From an uncultured Eubacteriales bacterium (GTDB lineage Bacteria; Bacillota; Clostridia; Peptostreptococcales; Anaerovoracaceae): 64,000 nt of DNA. Every line of letters begins with the position of its first letter. Positions within the stretch are counted from its first letter, which is position 1. The stretch is from assembly GCA_902801255.1 (NCBI GenBank), contig CADCHO010000004.1, positions 1 through 64,000 of the forward strand, given 5' to 3'. The notes beneath the pieces were generated by a model, which was not told where the DNA came from, did no database searches, and worked only from the letters and a program-made list of their open reading frames with translations. A program made the position numbers and the translations under genes. Shown here piece after piece: positions 54,252-62,637 of this stretch.

Positions 54252-55610
54252 TTATTCCTCGCCCTTGATCTCTCTGATTCTGGAAAGGATCATCTTCTCG
54301 TTATACAGGAAGAAGAGGCACGCGCCGGTAACGCATGTGACGAATGCCACCGCTGCTGTTGCTCTGTAGCTTCCCGGTGTACCCGAAACTGTGATGGATG
54401 TGAATACTACCATAGCGAGAGCCTGGCCCATTTTGAAGGCAAATGTACGCGCTGCGAAGAACATGCCGCTGCGGTCCTCACCTGTCTCAAGGCGGCTGAG
54501 TTCTGCTACGTCAGCAACGCAGGCCTGAGGCAGAATACCAAGGATAGCCATAGGCACGGATGCACAGACCGCTACGATGAAGCCCCAGTACAGACCTTTT
54601 CCGCAAAGGAAAGTAATAAGGAATACCAATGCGTATCCGAAGAATCCCGTGATTATCATTTTCTTCTTTCCGATCTTCGGAGCCAGTTTGTTGACTATAG
54701 GATACTGGCATACACTGAGGAACGTCATGGTTGCCGTCAGCACGAAAGTCCATGTATCCTCGATCCCCATCAGCTTGGTCTCATAGAAAGCGAGTCCTGT
54801 CTGGAAGAGCGTCAGGGCAAAGAAGTAGATAACGTCGCTGTAAACGAAGCGTCTGAACTGCCTGTTCTGGAAGGTCTTGAGAAGCGATGAGAACGCCTTT
54901 GTCTCACTCGGCTTAGCCTCAAGATAGTCACGCTCCTTGATATAAAGGGACGGTACAAGCATGGCTATACATGCGAGGGTCGCCATAATTGCAACCGCCA
55001 TTCTTACTGATCCCGCCAGACCGAAAGCTCCCTGAAGAACTCCGGCAACATTAGGCAGCATGAATGATATCGACTGGCCTGCAATGAATGTGAATGAAAT
55101 GTATGTAGATACATTTATGCGGTGTTCCTGCGTGTCACCAAGCTCAGCGATCAGAGCGTTGTACGGTGTGCAGAATATTGTCATGAACAGATAGAACGTT
55201 ATCAGCAGTGCAAAGAGAATCACGTCATTGATGACAATGTTTCCTGTCTGAGGCAATGTGAACAGTCCGATCGTAATAAGTGCAAACGGGACAGCGATCG
55301 CACGCATGAACGGAATCCGGCGGCCGCCCTTGAATTTTGCGCGATCAGACCATCCGGCAATAAGAGGATCTGTGATAGCATCGAATACACGTCCTACAGC
55401 CAGTACAAGTCCGAACAGTGTGAGCTTAAACACTATCGGATGCTGGGTTATCCCCGAAGCAAATATACCTGTGAGCGGGTTCTGCTCATCAGGGGTACCG
55501 GTATAGTAATAAACCATCCAGTTAGCAACTATTCCCGAAAGCAGGCTCCACCCAAACTGTCCTACAGCGAATATCCACAGCAGTTTGTTGGTGATAGGTT
55601 TCTTCTGCAT
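54252..55610 (-). CDS. MFS transporter, GPH (glycoside-pentoside-hexuronide) type
   Basis: A 452-residue membrane protein with 12 predicted helices. FDAITDPLIAGWSDRAKFKGGRRIPFM (two overlapping blocks near residues 70-95) is the GPH-family loop between helices. It imports glycosides or hexuronides with a cation. The start is placed at 55610, where AAGGAG is seven bases upstream; an earlier in-frame ATG lacks a site. A promoter and an inverted repeat lie upstream, so it forms its own unit with a terminator behind it. The sugar is unknown. Confidence 0.85.
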   Translation of the reverse strand: MQKKPITNKLLWIFAVGQFGWSLLSGIVANWMVYYYTGTPDEQNPLTGIFASGITQHPIVFKLTLFGLVLAVGRVFDAITDPLIAGWSDRAKFKGGRRIPFMRAIAVPFALITIGLFTLPQTGNIVINDVILFALLITFYLFMTIFCTPYNALIAELGDTQEHRINVSTYISFTFIAGQSISFMLPNVAGVLQGAFGLAGSVRMAVAIMATLACIAMLVPSLYIKERDYLEAKPSETKAFSSLLKTFQNRQFRRFVYSDVIYFFALTLFQTGLAFYETKLMGIEDTWTFVLTATMTFLSVCQYPIVNKLAPKIGKKKMIITGFFGYALVFLITFLCGKGLYWGFIVAVCASVPMAILGILPQACVADVAELSRLETGEDRSGMFFAARTFAFKMGQALAMVVFTSITVSGTPGSYRATAAVAFVTCVTGACLFFLYNEKMILSRIREIKGEE

Positions 55611-55682
55611 GTTGTTTCTCCTTGTATCAAACAAAAAAACTGAAGAGAGCAGTTTGTCAACTGTCCCTCCCTTTCCCGGTAC

Positions 55683-55712
55683 ATTGTAGCATGTACAGCG
55701 GGCATATTGAAA
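55683..55712 (-). promoter_or_regulatory. Promoter with overlapping inverted repeat upstream of the GPH gene
   Basis: Minus strand: TTTCAA (55707-55712), 18 bases, TACAAT (55683-55688). GTACAT and ATGTAC half-sites, six bases apart, surround the -10, an arrangement suited to a repressor. Confidence 0.55.
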
Positions 55713-55744
55713 CTCTTTTTTATCAGTGGGTTTCCCCTTTCCGC

Positions 55745-56449
55745 TTACTTCAGCGGAGCTCCTGCAAAGCTGACTGCAGCTCTTGCAAGTACATCGGTCG
55801 GATCAATGGAAGGTATACCTGTTTCCCCTATGATATCGAAAGCCATCGGCAGTTCTGTGCATCCGAGAATAAGGATTTCTGCTCCTTTCCCCTTCATCTC
55901 GGATATGACTCCGTCTATATCAAGATCCGAAAAATCCATCTTTCCTGCCTTGACGTGATCATATATCAGGCTCATGATGATCTCCTGCTTTTCTGCAGAA
56001 GGATATACCGGCTCTATACCCTTTTCTTTTAGCGCATCACCATATACTCCGCTCCGGCAGGTACCGTCTGTCGCAAGTACCCCTGCCTTCTTCACACCCA
56101 TCTCAAGAATAAGCTGAGCAGTCAGTCTTGGCATATGCAGTACAGGTATTTTTAAGTCTTCACACACACTGTCATAGAAGTAATGTGCGGTATTGCATGC
56201 CATAATGAGGACATTGGCGCCGGCTTCTTCAAGTCGTTTTGCGCTCTTCTTCATCTCCGGTCTGGGATCTTCTCCACCATGCAGTATCGCAGCGGTCCTG
56301 TCTGCTATCCTCGTATTACAGTCTATCAGCACAGGAATATTATCCTGATCGCAGGACGCAACAGTATTATTGAGTATCTTCTCGGCAAGGTCGTAGGTAG
56401 CCAAAGGACCCATCCCGCCGATTATTCCTATCGTTTTATAACTGTTCAT
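55745..56449 (-). CDS. Aspartate/glutamate racemase family protein (1)
   Basis: A 234-residue cofactor-independent racemase. The two catalytic cysteines are present: LIMACNTAHYF near residue 82 and LILGCTELPMAF near residue 195. GIIGGMGPLATYDL opens the fold. The family interconverts L- and D-Asp, Glu or related amino acids. A weak AAGGTAG precedes the ATG. It lies after the TSUP exporter gene and before the GPH transporter gene. A second, altered copy lies 3 kb upstream in the same direction. The substrate is not fixed by sequence. Confidence 0.85.
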   Translation of the reverse strand: MNSYKTIGIIGGMGPLATYDLAEKILNNTVASCDQDNIPVLIDCNTRIADRTAAILHGGEDPRPEMKKSAKRLEEAGANVLIMACNTAHYFYDSVCEDLKIPVLHMPRLTAQLILEMGVKKAGVLATDGTCRSGVYGDALKEKGIEPVYPSAEKQEIIMSLIYDHVKAGKMDFSDLDIDGVISEMKGKGAEILILGCTELPMAFDIIGETGIPSIDPTDVLARAAVSFAGAPLK

Positions 56450-56478
56450 TTTAACTACCTTCTATATGCAGCTCCGAA

Positions 56479-57234
56479 TCAAAGTATTTCTGTGAGTATC
56501 CTTATGAAGAAAATCACCAGTACGGTAAGCATGAGCGGACGTACAGCCTTAGCTCCCTTCTTTTCGAAGAATGTCACACCGATGTAATTGCCTATGATAC
56601 CGAATAAGCCTCCGAAAAACCCCAACAGTAATATTACCTTACCGTTCATAAGATAAACCGCAAGTGACGACAGATTGGTCGTTAAATTTATGGATTTTGC
56701 AACACCGTTGGCCTCTCCGAGTCTGAAGTGCGCAAAAGCTGTCAGGAGCAATATGAGGAATGTTCCTGTTCCGGGTCCATAGAACCCGTCATAAACTCCT
56801 ATAAGAAGTGCCACCAACGCCGAACGAATAATGGTCTGCCGGTTGCTCAACGGTTCCTTTTCGTCCATCTTTTTATTTCGCATGACATACAGCGCCGTCA
56901 GCGGGATAATGACAAGCATGATCCTTTTGAAGAGTTCTGCATCCACCATCAGTGCGAGATTCGCTCCGGCTGATGAACCGATAATGGCCATTAGAATACA
57001 CAAGGCAGCCCTGCGCCACGGGATGTATCCGAGTCTTGCAAGCCTGTATGTCGATATTGTAGTGCCCATACCCGAACTCAGTTTGTTGGTCGCTATGGCG
57101 TTGTGAACAGGCACGCCGGCAATCATATAAGCGGGCAGCGAGATTAGCCCTCCGCCGCCCGCAACTGCGTCAACGAACCCTCCGAGAAATGTCAGAGGGC
57201 ATACTATTAAGAAAGTCCAAATACTTAATTCCAT
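56479..57234 (-). CDS. TSUP (TauE/SafE) family exporter
   Basis: A 251-residue membrane protein with about seven or eight helices. GGFVDAVAGGGGLISLPAYM and GVYDGFYGPGTGTFLI are the paired family signatures. These proteins move sulfite, sulfonates or other organic anions. I place the start at 57234, after the bioY stop; longer in-frame starts would lie inside bioY. The ribosome site is weak, so translation may depend on coupling with bioY. A sulfur- or acid-export role is possible, but the substrate is unknown. Confidence 0.8.
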   Translation of the reverse strand: MELSIWTFLIVCPLTFLGGFVDAVAGGGGLISLPAYMIAGVPVHNAIATNKLSSGMGTTISTYRLARLGYIPWRRAALCILMAIIGSSAGANLALMVDAELFKRIMLVIIPLTALYVMRNKKMDEKEPLSNRQTIIRSALVALLIGVYDGFYGPGTGTFLILLLTAFAHFRLGEANGVAKSINLTTNLSSLAVYLMNGKVILLLGFFGGLFGIIGNYIGVTFFEKKGAKAVRPLMLTVLVIFFIRILTEIL

Positions 57235-57266
57235 TCCGGTTTTATCTCTTAGTCCTTTATAACCAG

Positions 57267-57842
57267 TTAACCAATTATAAGCGGTCTGAGTCTGCGCGTC
57301 ATAATCGCTGCCAACAGGATCTTCAGTGCATCCGGAATAATATACGGGAACACACACCATGAAAGAGCAGTTATCAATCCGATGCTTCCGCTGTCCCTTG
57401 CATATACCACCATAAACCATGCGGTACCGAATGCATAGCAGACCAGCAGACCTGCGATCATCGAAGCAACAAGTGCTTTAAGACTCCTGCCCAGAAAACG
57501 CTCCATCAGCCACATCAGAAGTGCTGAAAATACAAATCCGATTATGTAACCTCCGGTGGCACCGAACAGATGACCGATACCGCCTGTGAATCCGGAAAAA
57601 ACAGGAAGACCTGCCGCACCAAGAAGCAGATATATGACTACCGCAAGTGTTCCGTTCCTGCCCCCCAGCAGACCTACAGCGAGAAATACTCCGAATGTCT
57701 GCATGGTGAACGGTACAGCTGCTGGGATGGATATCCACGAGCATACAGCCATGACCGCGGCACAAACCGCGATCATGGCAGCGTCTTTTGTATGAAGGCC
57801 TTCATGGCCTGCTTTGGTTTTCACTTCAGTATAATTTGACAC
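57267..57842 (-). CDS. bioY: Biotin ECF transporter S component BioY
   Basis: A 191-residue membrane protein with about six helices that binds biotin. FTMQTFGVFLAVGLLGGRNG, VFSGFTGGIGHLFGATGGYI and WFMVVY are the BioY hallmarks. The start is GTG with GAAGGT about eight bases upstream. It lies between the DAACS symporter and the TSUP exporter in the same direction. No ECF A or T genes adjoin, so it probably uses a shared energising module. It could feed the biotin-dependent decarboxylase complex encoded 3.4 kb upstream. Confidence 0.92.
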   Translation of the reverse strand: MSNYTEVKTKAGHEGLHTKDAAMIAVCAAVMAVCSWISIPAAVPFTMQTFGVFLAVGLLGGRNGTLAVVIYLLLGAAGLPVFSGFTGGIGHLFGATGGYIIGFVFSALLMWLMERFLGRSLKALVASMIAGLLVCYAFGTAWFMVVYARDSGSIGLITALSWCVFPYIIPDALKILLAAIMTRRLRPLIIG

Positions 57843-57865
57843 TTAATTTACCTTCTTAATTAACT

Positions 57866-59104
57866 TTATTTTTTTGATTTAGGAAATTCCTTTCCCTCTC
57901 TTCTTGTCTCATAATCGCTGATGATCATAGCAGCCGAGAGGTCTCCTACAACGTTGATTCCTGTACGTCCCATATCGAAGATACGGTCTACGCCGGCAAC
58001 GAGCGCAATACCTTCAACAGGCAGTCCTACAGACTGGAGTACCATAGCAAGCATGATCATGCCTGCGCCAGGTGTTCCGGCTGTTCCAACCGAAGCGAGT
58101 GTAGCTGTCAGAACGATTGTTACCATCTGCCCGAGTGTCAGATGGATTCCGTAGCAGCTTGCGATGAAGATAGCGCAGACACCCTGATAGATCGCGGTAC
58201 CATCCATGTTGATGGTAGCACCGAGCGGGAGCGTGAAGCTGGCTACATCCTTACGTCCGCCCATCTTCTCAGCACATTCCATTGTAACAGGAAGTGTTCC
58301 GATTGATGATGTGCTCGAGAAAGCAAACAGGAATGCCGGGAGTGCTCCCTTGAGGAACTGTACAGGATTCATGTGGCCGAGAGTCTTGACTGCAAGAGAA
58401 TATGTGAACAGTGCGTGCACCGCGTATGCGATGTAAGCTGTCAGCAGTACCATTGCGAGCGATCCGAGCACCTGAGGTCCGTTGACTGCCACTACCGGTG
58501 TGATCAGGCAGAATACGGCGATCGGAGTCATCTTGATGATTCCTCTCATGATTACCATGAACACTTCATAGGCACTGTCGATCCATTCCTTGAACGGAAG
58601 GCCCTTATCCCCGGCAAGGATTATACCGAATCCGACGAAGAGAGCGATAACGATGACCTGCAGCATTGTATTATTTACCATAGGCTCGAACAGGTTGGAT
58701 GGGAAGATATTTACGATGGTGTCCATGAAGCTCGTAGGCTCTGCAGCTTCATATTCCAGCGCGCTTGTCTCCAGCACCTTATATGTTCCCTTGAAAATAT
58801 TCGCGAAGAGAAGTCCGATGACGATAGCGAATGCTGTTGTGCAGAAATAGTAAATGATAGTACGGAGTCCGATGGTACCAACCTTCTTGATGTCCGAAAG
58901 CGATACAACACCCTGAACGATCGAAGTGATTACGATCGGTACTACGATGAACTTGAGCAGGTTGAGGAAGATAGTACCGAACGGCTTGATATAAGCTTCG
59001 GTAAAATCTGCTGCCCCTAACGCAAGGAAAATAAGTCCCGCTACAATACCCAGGCCGAGAGCAATAAAGATTTGAATCGGCAATGAATTTTTAATTTTCT
59101 CCAT
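57866..59104 (-). CDS. Dicarboxylate/amino acid:cation symporter (DAACS, GltP/GltT type)
   Basis: A 412-residue membrane transporter that takes up glutamate, aspartate or C4-dicarboxylates with Na+ or H+. SSTSSIGTLPVTMECAE is the serine-rich hairpin loop, and MDGTAIYQGVCAIFIA is the NMDGT substrate/Na+-site motif (GATINMDGT). The C-terminal DRIFDMGRTGINVVGD contains the Asp and Arg that select acidic amino acids. Two tandem AACCTCCTTA-type complements give duplicated ribosome sites before the ATG. The neighbours, racemases, aminotransferase and a Na+-pumping decarboxylase, fit aspartate or glutamate as substrate. Confidence 0.92.
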   Translation of the reverse strand: MEKIKNSLPIQIFIALGLGIVAGLIFLALGAADFTEAYIKPFGTIFLNLLKFIVVPIVITSIVQGVVSLSDIKKVGTIGLRTIIYYFCTTAFAIVIGLLFANIFKGTYKVLETSALEYEAAEPTSFMDTIVNIFPSNLFEPMVNNTMLQVIVIALFVGFGIILAGDKGLPFKEWIDSAYEVFMVIMRGIIKMTPIAVFCLITPVVAVNGPQVLGSLAMVLLTAYIAYAVHALFTYSLAVKTLGHMNPVQFLKGALPAFLFAFSSTSSIGTLPVTMECAEKMGGRKDVASFTLPLGATINMDGTAIYQGVCAIFIASCYGIHLTLGQMVTIVLTATLASVGTAGTPGAGMIMLAMVLQSVGLPVEGIALVAGVDRIFDMGRTGINVVGDLSAAMIISDYETRREGKEFPKSKK

Positions 59105-59107
59105 AAA

Positions 59108-59135
59108 AACCTCCTTAAACCTATTAACCTCCTTA
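59108..59135 (-). promoter_or_regulatory. Tandem Shine-Dalgarno sequences
   Basis: On the minus strand TAAGGAGGTT occurs twice, 18 bases apart (59108-59117 and 59126-59135). The nearer copy sits well spaced before the symporter ATG; the farther one has no start codon of its own. Confidence 0.7.
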
Positions 59136-59193
59136 CTTTATAGTTAACACACGGCTGAAGTCCTCCTCTTTTCAGCCAGGTGTAAACTATCGT

Positions 59194-59919
59194 CTAAATA
59201 CTGTCAGCAGATTCTCTGACATTAGCGCCTGCCATTCTTATGGCTGCCTTTGCGAGAATAATTGTAGGATCTACAAATGCATCCGATCTCAGTCCCATTA
59301 AGCTGAAAGCGATAGGAAACTCCGTACTTGCGAGTATGAGCACCTCTGCGCCCTGTTTGCCAAGGTCTCCGACCAGGTTCTGCATGCTTTCGCGAACCGA
59401 ATCCGGAATGACAGCCCTGCCCTTCTTGACATAGTCGTATACAAGAGACATTACCAGCTTCTGCTGTTCTTCGTTTGGATATACAGTCTGGATCCCCATG
59501 CGCTCAAGTGCATGACCGAACAATCCGCTCTGCACGGTGCCGTCGGTCGCGAGAACTGCGGCTCTGTCTACTCCATTGAGTTTCAGCAGTTTAGCTGTCT
59601 CCTCAGGCATTTCGATAATAGGAATGCTGATTTTGTCCTTTATATCATCTACAAAACAGTGAGCCGCGTGGCAGGCTATCACTATAAAGTCAGCTCCGGC
59701 TGCCTCAAGTCTTCTGGCGCTTGCCAGCATCTCAGGCGCAGGGCTTTCGCCTCTGCCCAGGATAGCTTCCGTCCGGTCAGGTATCCTGGTATCGTTATCG
59801 ACTATCATAGGGATATGTTCCTGGTCTGAGCTGGCGTCTGTCATGCTTATGATCCTGCTCATCAGGTCTACTGTCGCAGCAGGACCCATGCCGCCCATGA
59901 TACCTATGGTCTTTGGCAT
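59194..59919 (-). CDS. Aspartate/glutamate racemase family protein (2), altered active site
   Basis: A 241-residue paralogue of the racemase at 55745-56449. The opening GIMGGMGPAATVDLMSRI and the first Cys (VIACHAAHCF near residue 81) are kept. The second catalytic position reads LILASTEFPIAF, with Ser where the family has Cys. AGGAGG lies five bases from the ATG. It lies between the aminotransferase and the symporter genes. Activity could be a changed racemase, a one-base lyase or isomerase, or a regulator; the family also includes members with Thr or Ser at one site. Confidence 0.83.
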   Translation of the reverse strand: MPKTIGIMGGMGPAATVDLMSRIISMTDASSDQEHIPMIVDNDTRIPDRTEAILGRGESPAPEMLASARRLEAAGADFIVIACHAAHCFVDDIKDKISIPIIEMPEETAKLLKLNGVDRAAVLATDGTVQSGLFGHALERMGIQTVYPNEEQQKLVMSLVYDYVKKGRAVIPDSVRESMQNLVGDLGKQGAEVLILASTEFPIAFSLMGLRSDAFVDPTIILAKAAIRMAGANVRESADSI

Positions 59920-59943
59920 TTCAGCCTCCTTTCTGAAGATGCA

Positions 59944-59972
59944 ACAGCCGCGCCTTTATAAAGCGCGGCTGT
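59944..59972. terminator. GC-rich hairpin between aminotransferase and racemase genes
   Basis: A 10-bp stem, ACAGCCGCGC with its complement, closes a nine-base loop. No T-run follows on the minus strand, so it is more likely an mRNA processing or stability element than a full terminator. Confidence 0.5.
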
Positions 59973-59983
59973 CACCTAATGCT

Positions 59984-61201
59984 TTACTTGAGTAATGCCG
60001 CTATAGCTTCAGCACATTTTACGCACTTTTCTTTTGAGATCGACGCGATGGATACGCGGATTCCCTTTGCCAGTGCCAGGCAGAAAATATCCTGCTCTTC
60101 AAGCTTTCTGCCTACTTCTGCAGGGTCGTCACATGCGATGGTCACAAAGAATCCGGCTCTGAACGGTACGCACTTAACACCGTTGTCATTGAGTGTCTTT
60201 TCGAAAATGCGGCCGCGCTCGAGCAGCATGTCACGGTATACCCTTCTCTCTTCGTCTACCTTTGCCCTGAGTTCAGGATCTGCGTAGATCTTGCCCATTA
60301 CTACCATAGCTGAACGGTTGCAGTTCGACCATGTGGAACGGGCTGCATATTCTGCTGCACGTCTGAACTCTTCAGCATCTTCCGCATTCTTAGCCATGCA
60401 TACGATAGCTCCGAGTCTCATACCATATGCGGTAAGAGTCTTGGATGCGCTGTATCCGAAAATCGTAAGCACATGATCTCCGAGGTCAGCAAGTTTAGGC
60501 ACAAATGCGCGCACCTCATCTTCTTCACCTGCATAATCAATGTATGCGATGTCGAGGAAAAGTACGACCTTGCATGCTGCCTTGTTGATCACTGCGATCA
60601 TTGCATCCCAGTCTTCGAGGCTGAGTGAATAGCCTGTAGGATTGTGAGCAGGCGTGTTGATCATAAGTACAACCTGATCCTGTACTGCAGCAAGCTCATT
60701 CAGCTGCTTCTCGAGGTCAACAGCATCAAATCCGCCATCCTCGTTGAAGAATCTGAAAGTCTTGAGTTTTCTGCCCTGTGATACGGCAATGTTTTTATAG
60801 TTTGCCCAGCACCAGTCATGTGTGAGCACGCTGTCACCGTAATTGGAGTAATTCTGGATCACGCTTGTAATACTTCCGGTTCCTCCAGGTGTCACGCACA
60901 GATTGATGTGCCCGGATGGCTCATAGTTTCCGAAAAGAGCCTTTACTACTGCTTCCTTGAATGCAGGAGTTCCGGTGATTGGAGCATACTCAGCATAGTC
61001 CGCAGGTGTCAGGGAGCGTATTGCTTCTGCGACAGATGACATTACTACAAGGTCACCGTTATCGTCGAGAAGAGCTCCTACGGTAGCGTTTACAACTGCG
61101 TCCTTACCCTTTGCGGCAATAGCAGCCTTAGCGCGTCCGCTCAGTGCGAATACTTTATCAGCGACAGGAATGGTCCTGCCATTCTCTTTCACAAAACCCA
61201 T
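59984..61201 (-). CDS. Class I/II aminotransferase
   Basis: A 405-residue PLP enzyme of fold type I. NTPAHNPTGYSLS and FLDIAYIDYAG hold the cofactor-binding Asn and Asp/Tyr. IFGYSASKTLTAYGMRLG contains the Schiff-base Lys near residue 250, and the C-terminal FRAGFFVTIAC contributes the carboxylate-binding region (Arg near 358). It resembles aspartate/aromatic aminotransferases. AAGGAGAGG precedes the ATG. Its position between oadA and the Asp/Glu-type racemase suggests transfer of an amino group from aspartate to give oxaloacetate; this is inferred. Confidence 0.87.
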   Translation of the reverse strand: MGFVKENGRTIPVADKVFALSGRAKAAIAAKGKDAVVNATVGALLDDNGDLVVMSSVAEAIRSLTPADYAEYAPITGTPAFKEAVVKALFGNYEPSGHINLCVTPGGTGSITSVIQNYSNYGDSVLTHDWCWANYKNIAVSQGRKLKTFRFFNEDGGFDAVDLEKQLNELAAVQDQVVLMINTPAHNPTGYSLSLEDWDAMIAVINKAACKVVLFLDIAYIDYAGEEDEVRAFVPKLADLGDHVLTIFGYSASKTLTAYGMRLGAIVCMAKNAEDAEEFRRAAEYAARSTWSNCNRSAMVVMGKIYADPELRAKVDEERRVYRDMLLERGRIFEKTLNDNGVKCVPFRAGFFVTIACDDPAEVGRKLEEQDIFCLALAKGIRVSIASISKEKCVKCAEAIAALLK

Positions 61202-61221
61202 TTGTTACCTCTCCTTTGTAC

Positions 61222-62619
61222 TTAAACAGGATATGCCTTGTTCTTCATGTCGATAGCAGCGGGATCCATCTCACTGCGAAGCGCTGCCCTTCTCTTGAAG
61301 TAGTCGAGCGCTACCTGACCGAACAGAGCATAAGTCAATACGTCCTCATCCTGCTCCTTGTAATCGCCCACTTCTGCCGTGAGCTTCTCAAGTTCAGGCT
61401 CAAGCAGGTCTGCAGGTCTGCAGGTGATCCTCTCGCTCTCATCAATCTTGGCGAGGACCTCAGGGTTCATAGGCATTGGGGTTGAACCGTATTTGCCTTT
61501 GAGTATCTCCTTAGTCTCCTTGGACAAAACTTTATATCTCTCACCCATCAGCACGTTGAGAACAGCCTGTGTTCCTACGATCTGTGACGACGGTGTTACA
61601 AGAGGCGGCATTCCGAGGTCATTCCTTACGCGAGGCACTTCCTGAAGAACTTCAAGATATTTGTCTTCAGCATTCTGGTCTTTAAGCTGCGACACAAGGT
61701 TTGAAAGCATTCCGCCAGGTACCTGATAGATAAGAGTCTTGATATCTGTACCCAGAACCTTGGTGTTCATGAGACCGCTCTTGAGATCCTTGTCTCTGAT
61801 GGTCTGGAAGTGAGCAGCTATCTTTTCGAGCTTGCTGATATCGAGGCCTGTATCGTATTCGGTTCCTCTGAATGTCTCTACCATTACCTCGGTAGAAGGC
61901 TGGCTTGTTCCGCCTGAGAACGGCGAAATAGCTGTATCAATGACGTCAACTCCGTTCAGAGCCGCTACGTAATAGGTGATAGGAGCTACACCGCTGGTGC
62001 AGTGTGTATGCAGCTGGATAGGAATATCCACTGTCTCCTTGAGCATCTTGATCATCTCGCCTGCCGCTGTCGGCACCATGAGACCCGCCATGTCCTTGAT
62101 GCAGATCGAGTCTGCGCCGAGCTCCTGGATACGGAGAGCGCGGCCCTTCCAGTATTCAGGTGTGTACGGCTCGCCGATAGTATATGACATCGCTACCTGA
62201 GCGTGAGCTCCGTATGCCTTGGTCGCTTTGACCGCTGTCTCAACATTGCGGAGGTCATTCAGCGCGTCGAATATCCTGATCCTGTCGATACCATTGTCGA
62301 TCGACTTTTTGACGAAATAGTCAACTACGTCATCAGAATAGTGTCTGTAGCCGAGAAGGTTCTGGCCTCTGAGCAGCATCTGGAGCTGTGTGTTAGGCAT
62401 TGCGGCACGGAGCTTTCTGAGTCTTTCCCACGGATCCTCATCGAGGAATCTGATGCAGGAGTCGAATGTAGCTCCGCCCCAGCACTCGATGGCTTCGTAA
62501 CCGACCTCATCCATCAGAGCCAGTGCAGGTTCCATGTCTTCAAAAGGCATTCTTGTAGCGATCAGTGACTGCTGACCGTCTCTGATCGCAGTCTCCATTA
62601 TTTTTATTTTCTTTCCCAT
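61222..62619 (-). CDS. oadA: Oxaloacetate decarboxylase alpha subunit (carboxyltransferase)
   Basis: A 465-residue cytoplasmic carboxyltransferase. It moves CO2 from oxaloacetate to protein-bound biotin, yielding pyruvate. METAIRDGQQSLIATRM at the start, CIKDMAGL (active-site Lys) and IQLHTHCTSGVAPITYY (metal-binding His pair) are typical of the pyruvate carboxylase-type transferase domain. There is no C-terminal biotin domain; that part is a separate protein at 63771. GGAGG precedes the ATG. It follows the beta-subunit gene by 18 bases, so the pump genes form an operon. Confidence 0.93.
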   Translation of the reverse strand: MGKKIKIMETAIRDGQQSLIATRMPFEDMEPALALMDEVGYEAIECWGGATFDSCIRFLDEDPWERLRKLRAAMPNTQLQMLLRGQNLLGYRHYSDDVVDYFVKKSIDNGIDRIRIFDALNDLRNVETAVKATKAYGAHAQVAMSYTIGEPYTPEYWKGRALRIQELGADSICIKDMAGLMVPTAAGEMIKMLKETVDIPIQLHTHCTSGVAPITYYVAALNGVDVIDTAISPFSGGTSQPSTEVMVETFRGTEYDTGLDISKLEKIAAHFQTIRDKDLKSGLMNTKVLGTDIKTLIYQVPGGMLSNLVSQLKDQNAEDKYLEVLQEVPRVRNDLGMPPLVTPSSQIVGTQAVLNVLMGERYKVLSKETKEILKGKYGSTPMPMNPEVLAKIDESERITCRPADLLEPELEKLTAEVGDYKEQDEDVLTYALFGQVALDYFKRRAALRSEMDPAAIDMKNKAYPV

Positions 62620-62637
62620 TTTATTCCTCCATTGATA

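Noticed and set aside
57235..57420. Longer TSUP exporter start inside bioY
   Set aside because: The added residues are out-of-frame bioY sequence and lack membrane character; the ATG at 57234 gives the normal family length.
57843..57865. BirA operator before bioY
   Set aside because: The gap is 23 bases and lacks paired GTTAAC-type half-sites at the usual spacing; regulation by biotin cannot be shown.
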